DNA of 64,000 bases from Fragum whitleyi (lineage: Eukaryota > Mollusca > Bivalvia > Cardiida > Cardiidae). Shown piece by piece: positions 34,216 through 45,600 of this stretch. A program made the position numbers and the translations under genes. Each line of letters begins with the position of its first letter. Position 1 is the first letter of the stretch. Under the pieces are notes generated by a model. That model searched no databases and had not been told where the DNA came from. It saw only the letters and a program-made list of their open reading frames with translations. Location of the stretch: the NCBI GenBank assembly GCA_948146395.1, contig OX411558.1, positions 37,522,850-37,586,849 of the forward strand, read 5' to 3'.

Positions 34216-34359
34216 ATTGTTATTCTATTCATTTTCTATTTTTTATTTTTGTTTATAAAATTATAATTGAAAGTAAACATATTTTAAGATATGTATATTT
34301 TTAGGGACATCGTTACCTTCAAAATTGGTCATAGATACCATAAAATTAATTATATAAAG

Positions 34360-34645
34360 AAGAATTAACTTTGGGCAAGTACTGTCATTGTGATTCTGAA
34401 GCGTAGCAATAACAGCTTTCTCCAAGCTCTGGTTGCAATGATTTTAAATTACAATATCAAGAATTGACTCCGGCTCTTGATATGTATGCTGATATTTTAT
34501 ATCGGTTCATAGATTATATACCCATCTAATATATACATTTCTGATAAGTACATGTACTGTATGTTTGTTGTATGTAAGTTCTTAGTGACAATCCTATAAC
34601 TGAACTTTTTTAAAACCAATAAAGGAATTTGAATTGGAATTGGAA
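34360..34645 (+). mobile_element. LINE 3'-UTR and tail
   Basis: It shares 'taactttgggcaagta', 'caagctctggttgcaatgat', 'ggctcttgatatgtatgctg' and 'tgacaatcctataactg' with 53,060-53,285. It ends 'accaataaaggaatttgaa' followed by a GGAATT-type hexamer tail, the typical 3' end used in target-primed reverse transcription. Confidence 0.82.
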
Positions 34646-34734
34646 TTTATAATTGCAAAACATTCCTCACTTTCTATACAAAAATAAGTTTTCACTTTTA
34701 TCCTGCGTTATTATTTACCTGGCAGCCTGACAAG

Positions 34735-34950
34735 CGTGGCTTGGCAGTGACGTAATTTAGCGAGTTTACTTTTCAATATGTCCTCGTTGGAATACCAAGT
34801 CCTTGTAACTTCAGCTGAAGTTACAAGTATTTGGTAACCAATCTACGAATTACAGTACGTCGACTATTAAACTTGGTTATTATAAATAAATCTGATTTAC
34901 TTAATCCTTAAAAGCTACAAGCCGATACATAGGCTCCGCCCTGCCAACTT
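34735..34950 (+). repeat. Dispersed repeat D, copy 3 (internally deleted)
   Basis: 'gcagtgacgtaatttagcg', 'agtttacttttcaata', then a compact palindrome 'gtaacttcagctgaagttac', 'ggtaaccaatctacg', and 'taggctccgccctgcca'. It matches 49,735-50,090 but lacks the middle ~120 bp. Confidence 0.7.
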
Positions 34951-34974
34951 TATTTATTGTATGATCTGTTTTGT

Positions 34975-35045
34975 ATTTGTGGTAACAGTCCTATCATTGG
35001 ATTTTAGACCAATAAAATATTTGTATTTGTATTTGTATTTGCAAA
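34975..35045 (+). mobile_element. LINE 3' end with TTTGTA hexamer tail
   Basis: 'taacagtcctatcattgga ... agaccaataaaatatttg' is followed by several TTTGTA repeats. It is analogous to, but different from, the tail at 34,600-34,645, so a second LINE subfamily ended here. Confidence 0.65.
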
Positions 35046-35097
35046 CGCTATAATCTTGAATTATAACCAGATTGATTTAACCTGTTTCTAGCAAACT

Positions 35098-35202
35098 GAA
35101 AGTGTTTGATAGTGTTGTATTACCAAGTCTTACCTACGTTGCGGACGCCTGGGGAAATCACCAAACTCCAGGAATTGAATCTGTTTTCAAACTTGTAAAC
35201 AG
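35098..35202 (+). pseudogene. LINE RT C-terminal fragment
   Basis: One frame gives 'FDSVVLPSLTYVADAWG' followed by 'IESVFKLVNR'. This resembles the post-RT 'ilPsLtYga..Wg' segment of non-LTR retrotransposons. It is only ~35 codons long and not preceded by RT motifs. Confidence 0.65.
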
Positions 35203-35559
35203 GCCTGAAACGCCATCTATTTCGTGATTTTTAAGATTTAAAGTTCCATTTTTTTCATCCCACGTGTCGTAAATAAATATAATTTTCTGAAAGTTTTGTC
35301 CGGCGAAATATGCTGATTTTTTGTTATATTTTAGCGAAATGAATATGCTCTACATAATTTCTTAATTGTCAGACCTGACTGGATTTAAGACTTAAAAACA
35401 TTTTTTATGGATTCAAGAGCTTAATATTATGATGTCAAACATCTAATCGTTTCATCGTCTTTGTAACAAAACAAGTCGGAAAATTCCAGCACTTCTAGTG
35501 AAAATCACTCGCAAATCAAATGCTGAAGATGCATTTTAAATATATGATACATACATGTA

Positions 35560-36586
35560 CTTAGTGTTTTATATGAAAAAAATATCCAACGAGGTTAGGC
35601 ACAGGGTATAACGTGCCACGCCGACACCAGAAGGTTCATGGACACCTGCTCGATTTATTCGATACGGAACTAACGGTGGGGCAAGTTTTTGACTGATTTG
35701 TAAAGCAAATTAATCATTTTCATTTCAATTTTTAGTATCACTGTCGAGATAAATGGTTCTTCTTTTAGGAAATAAAAGGGGATGGTAACAACTAAGCAAA
35801 ATGAGCAAGTTCTAGCCCTAGGAGTGAGTGACTTTGCTCGATTTTTGGGTTTGTTATTAATTTTTTGTCAAACAACCTGACTATTCTTCATTGTTTGTGT
35901 TTGTCCAAGAGCATTTATGTATCCTCTACACACATTCCAAATTTCTCGGCAAAAGATCCACATAAAGCGAAGATATTCGTACTTTTACTGGCATGGGTAG
36001 CGAAAAATATGATAACTAGACACCCCCTGACTTTTTTTCGATTGGAAATCGACACCAGAATTTGTGATAGGGGGTGTCTTGTTATCATATTTTCCGCTAC
36101 CCAGGCAAATAAAAATACGAATATCTTCGCTTTATGTGGATCTTTCGCCGAGAAATTTGGTATGCGTGTAGAGGACACATAAATGCTTTTAGACAATTAC
36201 AAGCAATTAAGAATAGTCAGGTTGTTTGACAAAAAATTAATGACAAACCTAAAAAACAAGCAAAGTCACTCACTCCTAGGGCTAGAACTCGCTCATTTGG
36301 CTCAGTTTTTACCCTCTACTTTTATTTCCTAAAAGAAGAACCATTTATCTCGACAGTGATACTAAAAATTGAAATGAAAATGATTATTTCGGTTTATAAA
36401 TCAGTCAAAAAGTTGCTCCACCGTTAGTTCCGTATCGAAAAAATCGATCAGGTGTCCACGAACCTTCTGGTGTCGGCGTGGCACGTTATACCCTGTGTTA
36501 GGGGAATTGATAATTATCAAGGCTTTGCCGAGACAATTATCAATTCCCACAAGATAGTTAAATATTTTTTCATACAATACACTAAG
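35560..36586. mobile_element. ~1-kb fold-back element: 429-bp arms, 40-nt loop
   Basis: The arms 35,600-36,028 and 36,069-36,498 are inverted copies, nearly base for base (loop 36,029-36,068). They are framed by 'ttagtgttttatatgaaaaa' on the left and 'tcatacaatacactaagg' on the right. The right flank also holds a small palindrome (36,501-36,548) absent on the left. The same outer ends with only that small palindrome occur at 58,371-58,513, so the long inverted repeat looks like cargo in a small MITE. Each arm has an open frame (35,865-36,182 and the reverse) that merely mirrors the other. I recognise no protein. Confidence 0.85.
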
Positions 36587-36589
36587 GTA

Positions 36590-36740
36590 CACTACATAAA
36601 GTACGTATTATATTTATCTTATAATCTCTATTTTCCTTGTTTTTGTCCATATTTTTAACAGAAATGCAAGTTTCTAAAAACAACCGCATGTTGTTTACTT
36701 CTAAAAATATCCATGTGATATCCTTTTCTTTTTCATTTTG
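36590..36740 (+). repeat. Repeat flanking the fold-back element
   Basis: 'gtacgtattatatttatctt', 'gtttttgtccatatttttaac' and 'aaacaaccgcat' match 58,505-58,600 ('gtacgtattatatttatctt', 'gttttcgtcgatgtttctaac', 'aaataaccgcat'). Homology therefore extends beyond the palindrome. Confidence 0.6.
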
Positions 36741-36907
36741 AAACGTTAAAGGGAAGTTTTATAAAAACGTTTTTTCTTGACGTGAGATAGTTACCCTAAA
36801 ATAATTTCAACAAACGATATACAAAGGTTTTAAAAAGATGCATATAAATTGAAGCAAGTAAGCGATTTGGTGGTTTGTTCACTGATGCATGGATTAATTT
36901 GTTCATA

Positions 36908-37741
36908 ACGTATCTACGAGGGTTGATCCAAAAGTTCGTAAAATGAGGTTATAAATCATCAGAAAAGTTCACTATCAAAACATAAATCATACAGTCTTTT
37001 AGTGCATCATCTGCGTAATAAATGTGGAAATTTTCAAATGATTACATTCTGTAGCGACTGAAAAATGCACGAAACAAGACAGAGACTCCCTACTAAGGCG
37101 GGGGAGCAAGAACGTCAAATGCGACGTCAAAAATAACTCTTTTCTACATAGTCTACGCCAACTCTCATGCCTTTCAGTACCGGATAGGTCCACTTAAAGA
37201 AATTAACCACATCCCATTTGAAATTAAATTTGTTTAAAATTTCTATATGCATGGTATTTTTAGTAAAGTGGAAATCCAAATGCAGGACATTTATTTTTGG
37301 AAAATATTGAGGATCAATTGGAATATGTTCGTTCGTTGAAACTCCATTATATCATTCTAAATGTTCATTTGAAGCCTGTTCCTTGTCGAATATCCGGAAA
37401 AGCTTTAGGAAAAGTTCTCTTCTGCACACTCTTATTATTTTTCTAATAAATATAAAATGTTTAGATTGATGAATAGGATAGATCATGTCAAAATTCAAAA
37501 ATTAAACGGCATTCTTATTTTGGTGTTGACGTCTTGTCATTTATTCCTGGTTTATTCAAAATTGTAAAATATATTCTGTGCCCGTTAAAAGTGTAACAAT
37601 AGCTTTAAAAAATAACAAATAAATTCTCTTTGCTTCCTTTTTAATTTAGCAAAGGAATTTCAACCAAAGTTTCGGAATACTTACGGAAAACTTGATTTTT
37701 CTAACAGATCTTAAATATTTTTTCACGCTCCCCCGCCTTAG
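36908..37741. mobile_element. Possible decayed mariner-like element
   Basis: 'tacgagggttgatccaaaag' followed by 'ttcgtaaaatg' at 36,915-36,945 resembles mariner-type inverted termini. A perfect 15-bp inverted pair (CTAAGGCGGGGGAGC at 37,093 and its complement at 37,727) encloses ~620 bp. I found no transposase D,D(34)D block, and no clear right terminus for the first motif. The assignment is tentative. Confidence 0.35.
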
Positions 37742-37749
37742 CATACATA

Positions 37750-38410
37750 TGTTTCTCTGGTAACGTATTCTAAGACCGCTAAAGATAAATCTGCAAAAAT
37801 AATAACATTAATGTGCTCCGTAGTTACTAAACTGCAAATTGACCAAAATATATACTGAACAAGCTAGAAATGCGAAAGTTATTAGCCTACTCTCCGAACT
37901 TCTGGATCATCCCTCGTACACACCCAATTCTAAACGTCGATACAGTTAAAACCATCTTGATATTCACATGGGGTAAGTTCATATCGGACTCGGTTTCGAC
38001 CCGCGTTAACCGGGTTTCCATCAGAACGACCTCGGTTTCGACACTAGTAATGTCATTTTAACCTTCCAACCTCGACGCTTCTGATCCTGGGTCAGGCCGG
38101 TGTTACTTGGGTTCCAAAATGGCGTCGAATATAGTGCACAACAATTTGATTACATGAAACAAATGTTCTCGTTTACTTTAAACGCCAAATACTTTTTTCT
38201 TGTTTTGTATAGTATTTTGTACGAGTTTATCTCATTTCTTAATGGGACAACGATATTTCATGGTTTATTAATTATTGTAGCGGTAAATGTGATTTCGTTT
38301 ACTACCACCAGTGGGTAACTCCGTTCACATGAATGTCCCTTCTGCGCATGCATATTACAGTTAATTTTAGATTATTACATCATTTTACGCGACTCCCGGG
38401 CTGTCATTTG
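37750..38410. other. No gene seen
   Basis: The frame at 38,100-38,318 has hydrophobic stretches but no recognisable family and no supporting exon structure. I made no repeat assignment. Confidence 0.4.
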
Positions 38411-39140
38411 AATTTCCCCATGATGAACGATTTGTAATGGATTTGGAATTAAATTGAATGAGTGGAATGAGAATTTTTAATGAAATTAATAGAAGTGGGG
38501 GTACAGTATCGCTATAGGTAAACCACGCTATTCGAGTTTTTATATACAGACTTTCGACGAGTTAAAATGGATGAATTGGGACCAACGAAATTTTTGCTGT
38601 TACGGTCTCTGACTATACTGAAAGATCAAGGAAACGCAAAACTACTGGCATTTTTACCATCCTTTGAATGATATCTGTAAACGTCATGTGTCATAGCGTA
38701 AAAGTAAAATGCTTTGAAACCGACTTCAACATGAAGAAACTAAAATTGAAACGGCAAAAATCATTGAATATCGATAGCGAGAAAACGTATTTTCGTTATG
38801 AGTTTCTTTAGTTTATAGGTTGTTACATTTATAATATCACACTTGCTAAATTTCAGTGCAGTCTACCCCTACTTCTGGCTATACCACATTTTCCCGCGCT
38901 TTCGAATACCGCGGTAGTTTTATGAATCGGACGAAATTATCAATATTTATTACCTTCCTTTAAAAAGATACCTACTTTTCTATAAATATACTTTCTTGTC
39001 TTCACGAAGCAATCGGACGCTTACAAATTCCAGAAAAATAGTGAAACCGAGGAATTTTCCAAGCGATTTGAATTAAGTTGTTGACATTTTTAGTGATTAA
39101 AACCGCATTTTTAAATGTTTGAGTTAGTGTTTGGAATAGG
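38411..39140 (+). mobile_element. MITE, 'AACATCG' family, diverged and expanded
   Basis: The left part has 'ggatttggaattaaattgaa' and 'gtggaatgag'. The right part (38,940-39,140) has 'ttattaccttcctttaaaaa', 'cggacgcttacaaattcc' and 'gagttagtgtttggaata'. These match the two halves of the family, separated by ~400 bp of extra sequence. It abuts the better copy at 39,154. Confidence 0.55.
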
Positions 39141-39153
39141 CGTTTGAAGCGCT

Positions 39154-39622
39154 AACATCGTGAAATTGACAATGTGAATGATTTTGGAATGGTTTTGGAA
39201 TGAAATTGAATGGGTACGGTGAGTGATTTTGAGTGAAATTACAGGGAAATAATCCAATATCGCTAATTTTGTTCAGGGAGAACAAAATTAGCGATATTTA
39301 TTACCTCCCTTTAATGAAAGATGCACACAAGTTCTATAAATACCCTCCTTTTTTCTTCAGGAACCAATCAGACGCTTTTGGTTTCAATTATGTCAGTGAA
39401 AATGCGATTTTTTCTATCCATATTTTTTTTTAAAGTAGTTGTTAATCTTATCTCTATTTTAGTATTTTTAGCGTTTATGAATGGTTTGAGTGGGTGGTTC
39501 GAATGAACGAACGAAGCGCCGAGTGCGCGATTTGGAATGGTTTTGTTTGAGATGAGTGTCAATTTCACGATATTATTAGCAGTAGAAAGGTTAATCGGAG
39601 TGAATGTTAATTTCACGATGTT
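39154..39622 (+). mobile_element. MITE, 'AACATCG' family, complete copy
   Basis: The left end is 'aacatcgtgaaattgacaat' and the right end is 'ttaatttcacgatgttt'. Slightly inside the right end is a second terminus-like 'gtgtcaatttcacgatatt'. A central inverted pair flanks 'ttcagggagaacaaaattag'. No transposase frame is present. This copy defines both family ends most clearly. Confidence 0.88.
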
Positions 39623-39629
39623 TTAACAT

Positions 39630-40838
39630 GTAACTGTACAATCTGAGGCAAAATATTGAAAATCAAATCTTTCTCTCAATATTTAAAATGGAAACCAACC
39701 TCCGATTCATTTTGATGTTTTCAGTATTATTTCACAATGAAATCATAAAATTTGAGACACACAGGTTTACGGGATGAATGCACCCGGAACCCATGACTCA
39801 CAATTTTCAAGTCTCCCATGCGTTAAAGAAAGAGATAGAAAGACGACACACTTGCTTTGTGCTTCACACCCTTAAGTCTTAAACCTACTATTAATTTATA
39901 AATAAACCAGAGGCGTGTTCTTTTAACATAATATGGAAAGATCTTCGGTTTTTGGGTGCAAGATTCGTTTTTTCATTCAGAATTTATAACTTTTTAACCA
40001 ATCTAAATGGATAATTTGAGAAGAATCAATACAAGCAAAACAGTGTCTTGCAATTCAAATTTTAGAACCTTCTAATGCCGCTCAATAAACTAGTTGGTGT
40101 AACGACATTTAAGTCACCTAGCGCTGACATTTCTTTGTCTGTTACTCACACAAGACACGTTACCGCTAATGCGAACGTTTAGAAACAGAGAATTTCAATG
40201 ATACCATTTACCTTGAAGCCGCAGCTGTATGAGCGAGATTTCATGCGTGCCTTATAAGCATAGTTAATTTGTGCTAGTTGTTGATGAGTACAATAAAGTA
40301 ACTAATTTATCATTAACACTAAACCCATTCCGAGTTAGTTTTAAACTTAGAGTATTGTTTATGAACTACATATGAAGTAAACATTTCATGACATTTCATA
40401 AGTACTCAAGTTCCGACAAAATTGCATATGAAGTTTTTCAGTCCTTTTATTTATGACTGGACGTAATACAAGTGGTTGAAACATAGGACGAAATATCTTC
40501 CAAAGACGACAAGAAAATCCTTTTATTTCAATTAATGTCTAATACTTTTGATTAGATTAATGCCAGTGCTAAGTACAGGGTTAATAAGGTAATGCCACAC
40601 TTTATTGATCTAACACAATTTTTTCTAAACTTTTCGCGGTTTTATGATTACAAAGAGCCTATCATTTTAGAAATTTGAAAATTTGTGACGCAAAAGCCGT
40701 TACGATTCTATGAATAGACTTAAGGTGAGTGACGCATTTCAGTCACTCTTTTCGAGATTTTGTACAAATTTGGTGCCAGCCATGAGTTTGAAAATATGAA
40801 TTGTAATGATACAATGAAAGGTAGCGGTTAATCAGAGC
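39630..40838. other. No gene seen
   Basis: AT-rich DNA. I identified neither an exon nor a repeat. Confidence 0.4.
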
Positions 40839-41000
40839 CCGGTTGTATGAAAGCTAACCATTGGTTAGATTTAAACCGGAAATGAATTTCAGCCAATCAG
40901 GGTTGTTGTTTCAATTGATAAAATTGAAACAACAACCCTGATTTTTGAAAATAAATTTCAGTTCTATTTCTTACCAATAGTTATCTTTCATACAACTGGA
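40839..41000. mobile_element. Fold-back element with perfect inner stem
   Basis: Outer arms 'ccggttgtatgaaagctaac' and 'gttatctttcatacaactgg' enclose a perfect 19-bp inner stem (CAGGGTTGTTGTTTCAATT, loop GATAA, 40,898-40,940). Arms between are more diverged. It is non-coding. Confidence 0.82.
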
Positions 41001-41049
41001 AGCAGATCGCTGACTTCTTAGGAAATATTACCGCACTGACTGTGCATAA

Positions 41050-41285
41050 GCTGCCGTCATAGCGCAGTTGGTAGCGCGTCGGACTGTCAATCTAGAGGTC
41101 CCGGCTTCGATCCCCGACGGCGGCACTCATTCTTCCAGACTATTTGTCTCTACCCAATGGGTTGATAATCTTAGACATATGTGAGATAGCAGCTGGAGGC
41201 TAGGAAAGGATGTGGTGCTTTCACTGGTGAGAGAAATACCAGGAAACTATTGTAGGTGCTCCAGACATCGCAATTTAACTGAAAA
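41050..41285 (+). mobile_element. SINE, near full length
   Basis: The 76-nt head (41,050-41,125) has 'AGCGCAGTTGGTAGCGCG' and 'GGCTTCGATCCCC' boxes, closed by GCTGCCG with CGGCGGC. Its anticodon loop reads CTGTCAATC, consistent with an Asp (GTC)-like ancestor (inference). The body and a degraded tail ('catcgcaatttaactgaaaa') follow. It lies ~1.3 kb upstream of the glycosyltransferase gene on the same strand. Confidence 0.88.
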
Positions 41286-41299
41286 AATTTTCGACTTTT

Positions 41300-42520
41300 A
41301 CTACTGTTGCAGTGATCTTCAGTTTATTCTTTTTTACCATTCTTATTTCATTCATTCAAAATTGAAATATGTAACTGTAGTGATGTTACAATGTGGTTGC
41401 GGTGCACATTACTACGGTTTTCTGTCGTTTTCACACCATTATAACCACAGCATTTCATCCATGCGATCACTTGCCTTTTATGCTTGGGCATGATACAGTG
41501 TTCATAAATGGCGCAGCGATTTTTGTTAAAAGTCGGATGAAAGTTGGCAGAGCCGGGGATCCAATTTACGACCCCATGGTTTAGAATCCGAAGCATTACA
41601 TGGTTGGATAAAATGGCCCGGCCTTCGTTAAAACATATTTTGTTGGTGAAATGATATGTACAGAATAACGATTCAAATTGATTAGAACGAAAGCAAAGCC
41701 TACTAGGTTCTTTTCCAGGAAGATTAAAAAGGGTCAGATGACATGTTATTCAATTAATTATTTAAGAAATAATGAACATCACTAGAATGTGTCTCTGAAT
41801 GTTAGTGTTAGGAGGTAGCAAAGAATTGTAATTACATCATGTACACTTTAGGATCTGGAATTAAAGCAGGGTCATTTTGAATTTGTCATTAAATTTTGTT
41901 TGAGACAAGCTGATCTTAACTGAGTCTAGAGTTAAAATGTTATTCAGCGGACCCTGGCGAACTTGATATCTTTTGTATTCTAAACAATTTAAAGATCAAC
42001 TTGTCTCAAATAAAATCGAGTAACATATTCTTTTTCTCACATAAATACTAGTTTTTTTTATGTAAAAGCGATTTTTGAAACTCTCTGATAACAGGATTAT
42101 AGTCGAAAACGTGTCAACTGTGACGTCGTTATGACGTCAAGTAAAAAAGTATCTTACACATGTGTAAGACAAAGATATCTCATGTGGCTGTTCGATAAAG
42201 AAGACAAGAATAGCTATTTGGGAAATTATTAATGTTCATTGTAGGAACATACTGTGATATCTTTAAACCGTCAGAGGTGAGATTTTATTAATCTAAAATG
42301 AATTGTTTCTAGAGAATGTACAGTCGAAATATGATTCTTCACATGCAACACTTATTCGATCAAATCGAAACACATTGCTCTGGTAACTCAATGGAATTGC
42401 CGTGTTGGGGTGATACCATTGGGCACTCTCAACATAGGTTTCAATTAACCAATAACGAGATATTTTGTTTTGAAAACGGATTTTCTGTCTTTCTCAAGAA
42501 TTCTGCTCTACAATTATGTA
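41300..42520. other. Upstream region of the glycosyltransferase gene
   Basis: No repeat was assigned. CRE-like 'gtgacgtcgttatgacgtca' lies at about 42,120-42,139. I see no clear TATA box at an appropriate position. A possible 3' splice site (tatttcag) near 42,519-42,527 suggests that part of 42,527-42,584 may be a 5'-UTR exon portion spliced from further upstream. Confidence 0.4.
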
Positions 42521-42584
42521 TTTCAGGCAGTGTGGTTAGCCGAAACAACTATCAAACGAGAAGGTTACAGCGCTTACAACAACG

Positions 42585-42669
42585 ATGAGGATAAGCCCTC
42601 TAAAAATCGTTGGAACAGTCGTAGTAGTAATAACTCTGGTTGAACTTTTTACTTTGTTTTCAATGCAAC
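42585..42669 (+). CDS. MGAT4-like: MGAT4-like gene, exon 1 (signal anchor)
   Basis: ATG AGG ATA ... encodes 28 codons plus one base. The segment 'VGTVVVVITLVELFTLF' is a continuous hydrophobic stretch preceded by R and K, the pattern of a type II signal anchor with cytosolic N-terminus. The exon ends in a strong donor (caac|gtaagt). The ATG is the first in-frame methionine of this hydrophobic segment. Transcript data are needed to exclude an upstream coding exon. Confidence 0.7.
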
Positions 42670-45600
42670 GTAAGTAGAATTAAGAATTTTTAAATTGTCT
42701 GCTTGAAACGTTTAAATTCATAGGCTTTTATCTCAGAATTATTCTTTTCTATTTTCATTATCAAAAATACGAGTTTCGAATGAGCTATTGAATTGTCAGT
42801 TTTTAAGGAATTATGTCGAGTCCGTCTTAATCGCTGGTCTACAAATCCAGGGATCGAGAGTTAGAACCCGGCTCGGCCAACTTTCTTTCAACAATTGACA
42901 AAAGTCATTGTTGAAAGTAATGATATGAGAAAAAGGGCTGCTGGTGGCTCTGATGAAAAAAAATGTGGTTGTACTAGTTGGAGAATTACAGAACAGAACA
43001 GAACAGATTTTTTATTTTTTGACGTGTACATGGTACATAGTCACAATACATAAAGTTTTACATAATAAACATCACGTGTATTTACAAACAAGTGCAAAAA
43101 ACAAAAACAAAACAACAATAAACAAGGCAATATTTGTGTGGAAAACTCAGCTTTATAAGTAATTAATTTATGAAAAATAATTTTGAACTTTGAAATAATT
43201 TCAAATGAATTAACTGAATACATGTAGTTATTGAGGATGACCTTTAAGTGATTTAGTTTTGTAGGGTATTTAGTAGCGTATTTCTCTTCGTTAAAGATTC
43301 TTTGACATACTTACATATATTAATAATTTCTGTTTTATTTGTTGCATTTAATAGTTTGTGAAATTTGAAAACGGAAGGGCGTTTATATTAGAATTCGTTG
43401 ATATATTTTCTTCTAAATTCTTTGAAACTTGGACATATTAAAACAAAATGATACTCATCTTCAATATCAAAACTATTACAACATTAGCAATTTCTCATAT
43501 TACAGGATGCCACGAATACCAGTCCCCCCCCCTTACGATATAACTGCAGTAACATTGACAGCGGCATTAAGCCCAAAACAATCAATTAATCAAAGAACAA
43601 AAATGAAATCTAGCAAAATCTGTTTATACATGCGGAAATCAACAACCATGTCTAAAAACTTTGAATGATAAATGGGATTTCACTTGATTCATACAATAGA
43701 AAACATAGTGAAATTCAATTAAGAACATCGTAAAATTGCCATTTGAATGAACTTGGAAAATATATAAATGCGTGGGATGACTTAGTTTCGAATTGAATTT
43801 ATGGGAGGTAATATCATATTGCTAACTTTGTCCAATTTGGTTGATAAAATCTCCGCACTGTTCTGTTTGTGTGTTTTCTAGGAACAATCAAGCGCTTGAA
43901 ATCCAGCCCTTTATGTAATTGGGATGGTTTTAATCTATATAAAGGAAGATATTTAGCCTTTTGAACAATTTCGACACGTTTTCAAACGACTGCGGTAGGT
44001 TTTTGATTGATTTGAGTGAGTGTTGGCAATCATTAAATGGAGCACTGAGCCAGCGAGCGATTTTTGAAAGGCTTTGATCTAAGTGAGTGTCAATTTTACG
44101 ATATAAGTAACTGCATGTAAATTTTTAAACCAAAATTCATCTTAATTTGACAAACATAATTTTGTCGCATGTACATGTAGTTATCAATTCGTTTTCTTCG
44201 GAAATTTCAGAGCTATGATTTTAGCTTGTTATTTTTTTTTCTCAGAACAAACCCGAGGTAATTCTATACCCTTGGCGTCGTCGTCAGCGGCGGCATTGTT
44301 GTCGTGCAAAAGCTTTGACATGGTGTAATATTTATGTTTTGACTAAAGGCATTCGCTTGAATATTGGCAACATGTTCACTTTCTAAAGAGCAAGAAGCCA
44401 TATTAAGTTGGATAACCCCAGCTGTATTTTGTAGAAATTTACCCCACTTCGACTTGGTTTTTTCATCCTTTATCCAGCACCAAACAGCTTAGCGTAGGCA
44501 CCCGTTGGTGTTGCTCATGTTTCTCATTTCTATTTTTCAGATACGGAAAAATCGCGATTCGACGATCAACAGCAAAAGGGTGTAAAGGCGAAGGTATTTT
44601 ATATAAAAGATAATTGCAATCCAATAAAATAAAGAATTTCGATTTGTTAAAATCGCATCAAGCTGAGAAATGCAGCGCACATTAATGCAATAGGTCTTTC
44701 GTTAATGACTGTGCTCATTGCATATTTTCAGAATGCAGGAAAACCAAACTACTTTCTTATACATTGTTTTCGAAACGCTACCCCCTGTTTGACCTTTCCT
44801 AGATCTTTACTGTACTAAATATATTAGGATACAAACATGCTTTTGACTAGGACTAGGATCGCAAAAGAAATCGACAGCTAAATGTGATGTCAAGCTTTCG
44901 GACCTCGAACCTTCCGACCAGTCGAGTTTTTGACGTGGCTCCAAGATGGTTCCATTTTTTGAGTGTGAATGGTAAAAGTCTACACAATACCAATCTTAAT
45001 AATACAGTGTTACTTCATTTTGCAGTTATATTCTAACAACACAAACCTCCGGAACCTGATTCCTCTTAAACAAGTGAGCAATGGCAAACGTGAGTAAACT
45101 CTGATCTCGTGGTGTTTTTTCTGCATACGAAAGCCAACAATGACAACATATATGGCGTCAGGATGCCATCTTGTCAACATTTTTTCTGTAACACTTATCA
45201 AATAAAACTGAAAAATGTTCATTCTCGTAAAGTAGTTTGAAATTTAAAACTAAACCATGTCGTAGAAAATGATAAGAGTTGAAAAGCGTTGTATGTATAC
45301 GTGTATGTGCGAGTTTGGTTGTTGTTGCTATTTATCTACTTCATAAATAATCTTTATATATTTCTTACATATAACTCGAAAACGCTATTGTCACTTGTGA
45401 TAACAGTACATGTACGTTTGTATACAATCGACGAGTCAAATTATGCAAATTCTACTTATATAAAGTGAATAATTTATCTCTGACAAAAGTAAGTTAAACA
45501 AATCTGCATTTTGACTCGGGGCTCGGAATTTCGTTGCTTATACTGCTCGTCTCAGAAGCAGCGTAATTATCAAAAACGTATACCCTGCTTTTGTGCATTT

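Noticed and set aside
35865..36196. Open frames on both strands (105 and 93 residues) with similar sequence
   Set aside because: They are mirror images created by the inverted repeat, have no recognisable domain, and are not independent evidence of coding.
36999..37193. Minus-strand frame as a mariner transposase piece
   Set aside because: No conserved D,D(34)D, HPPYSPDLAP or helix-turn-helix block can be seen; only terminus-like words suggest an element.
42316..42588. 90-residue frame upstream of exon 1 as a separate gene
   Set aside because: It has no recognisable domain, ends at the MGAT4-like start codon, and includes a plausible splice acceptor; it is more likely upstream or 5'-UTR sequence.
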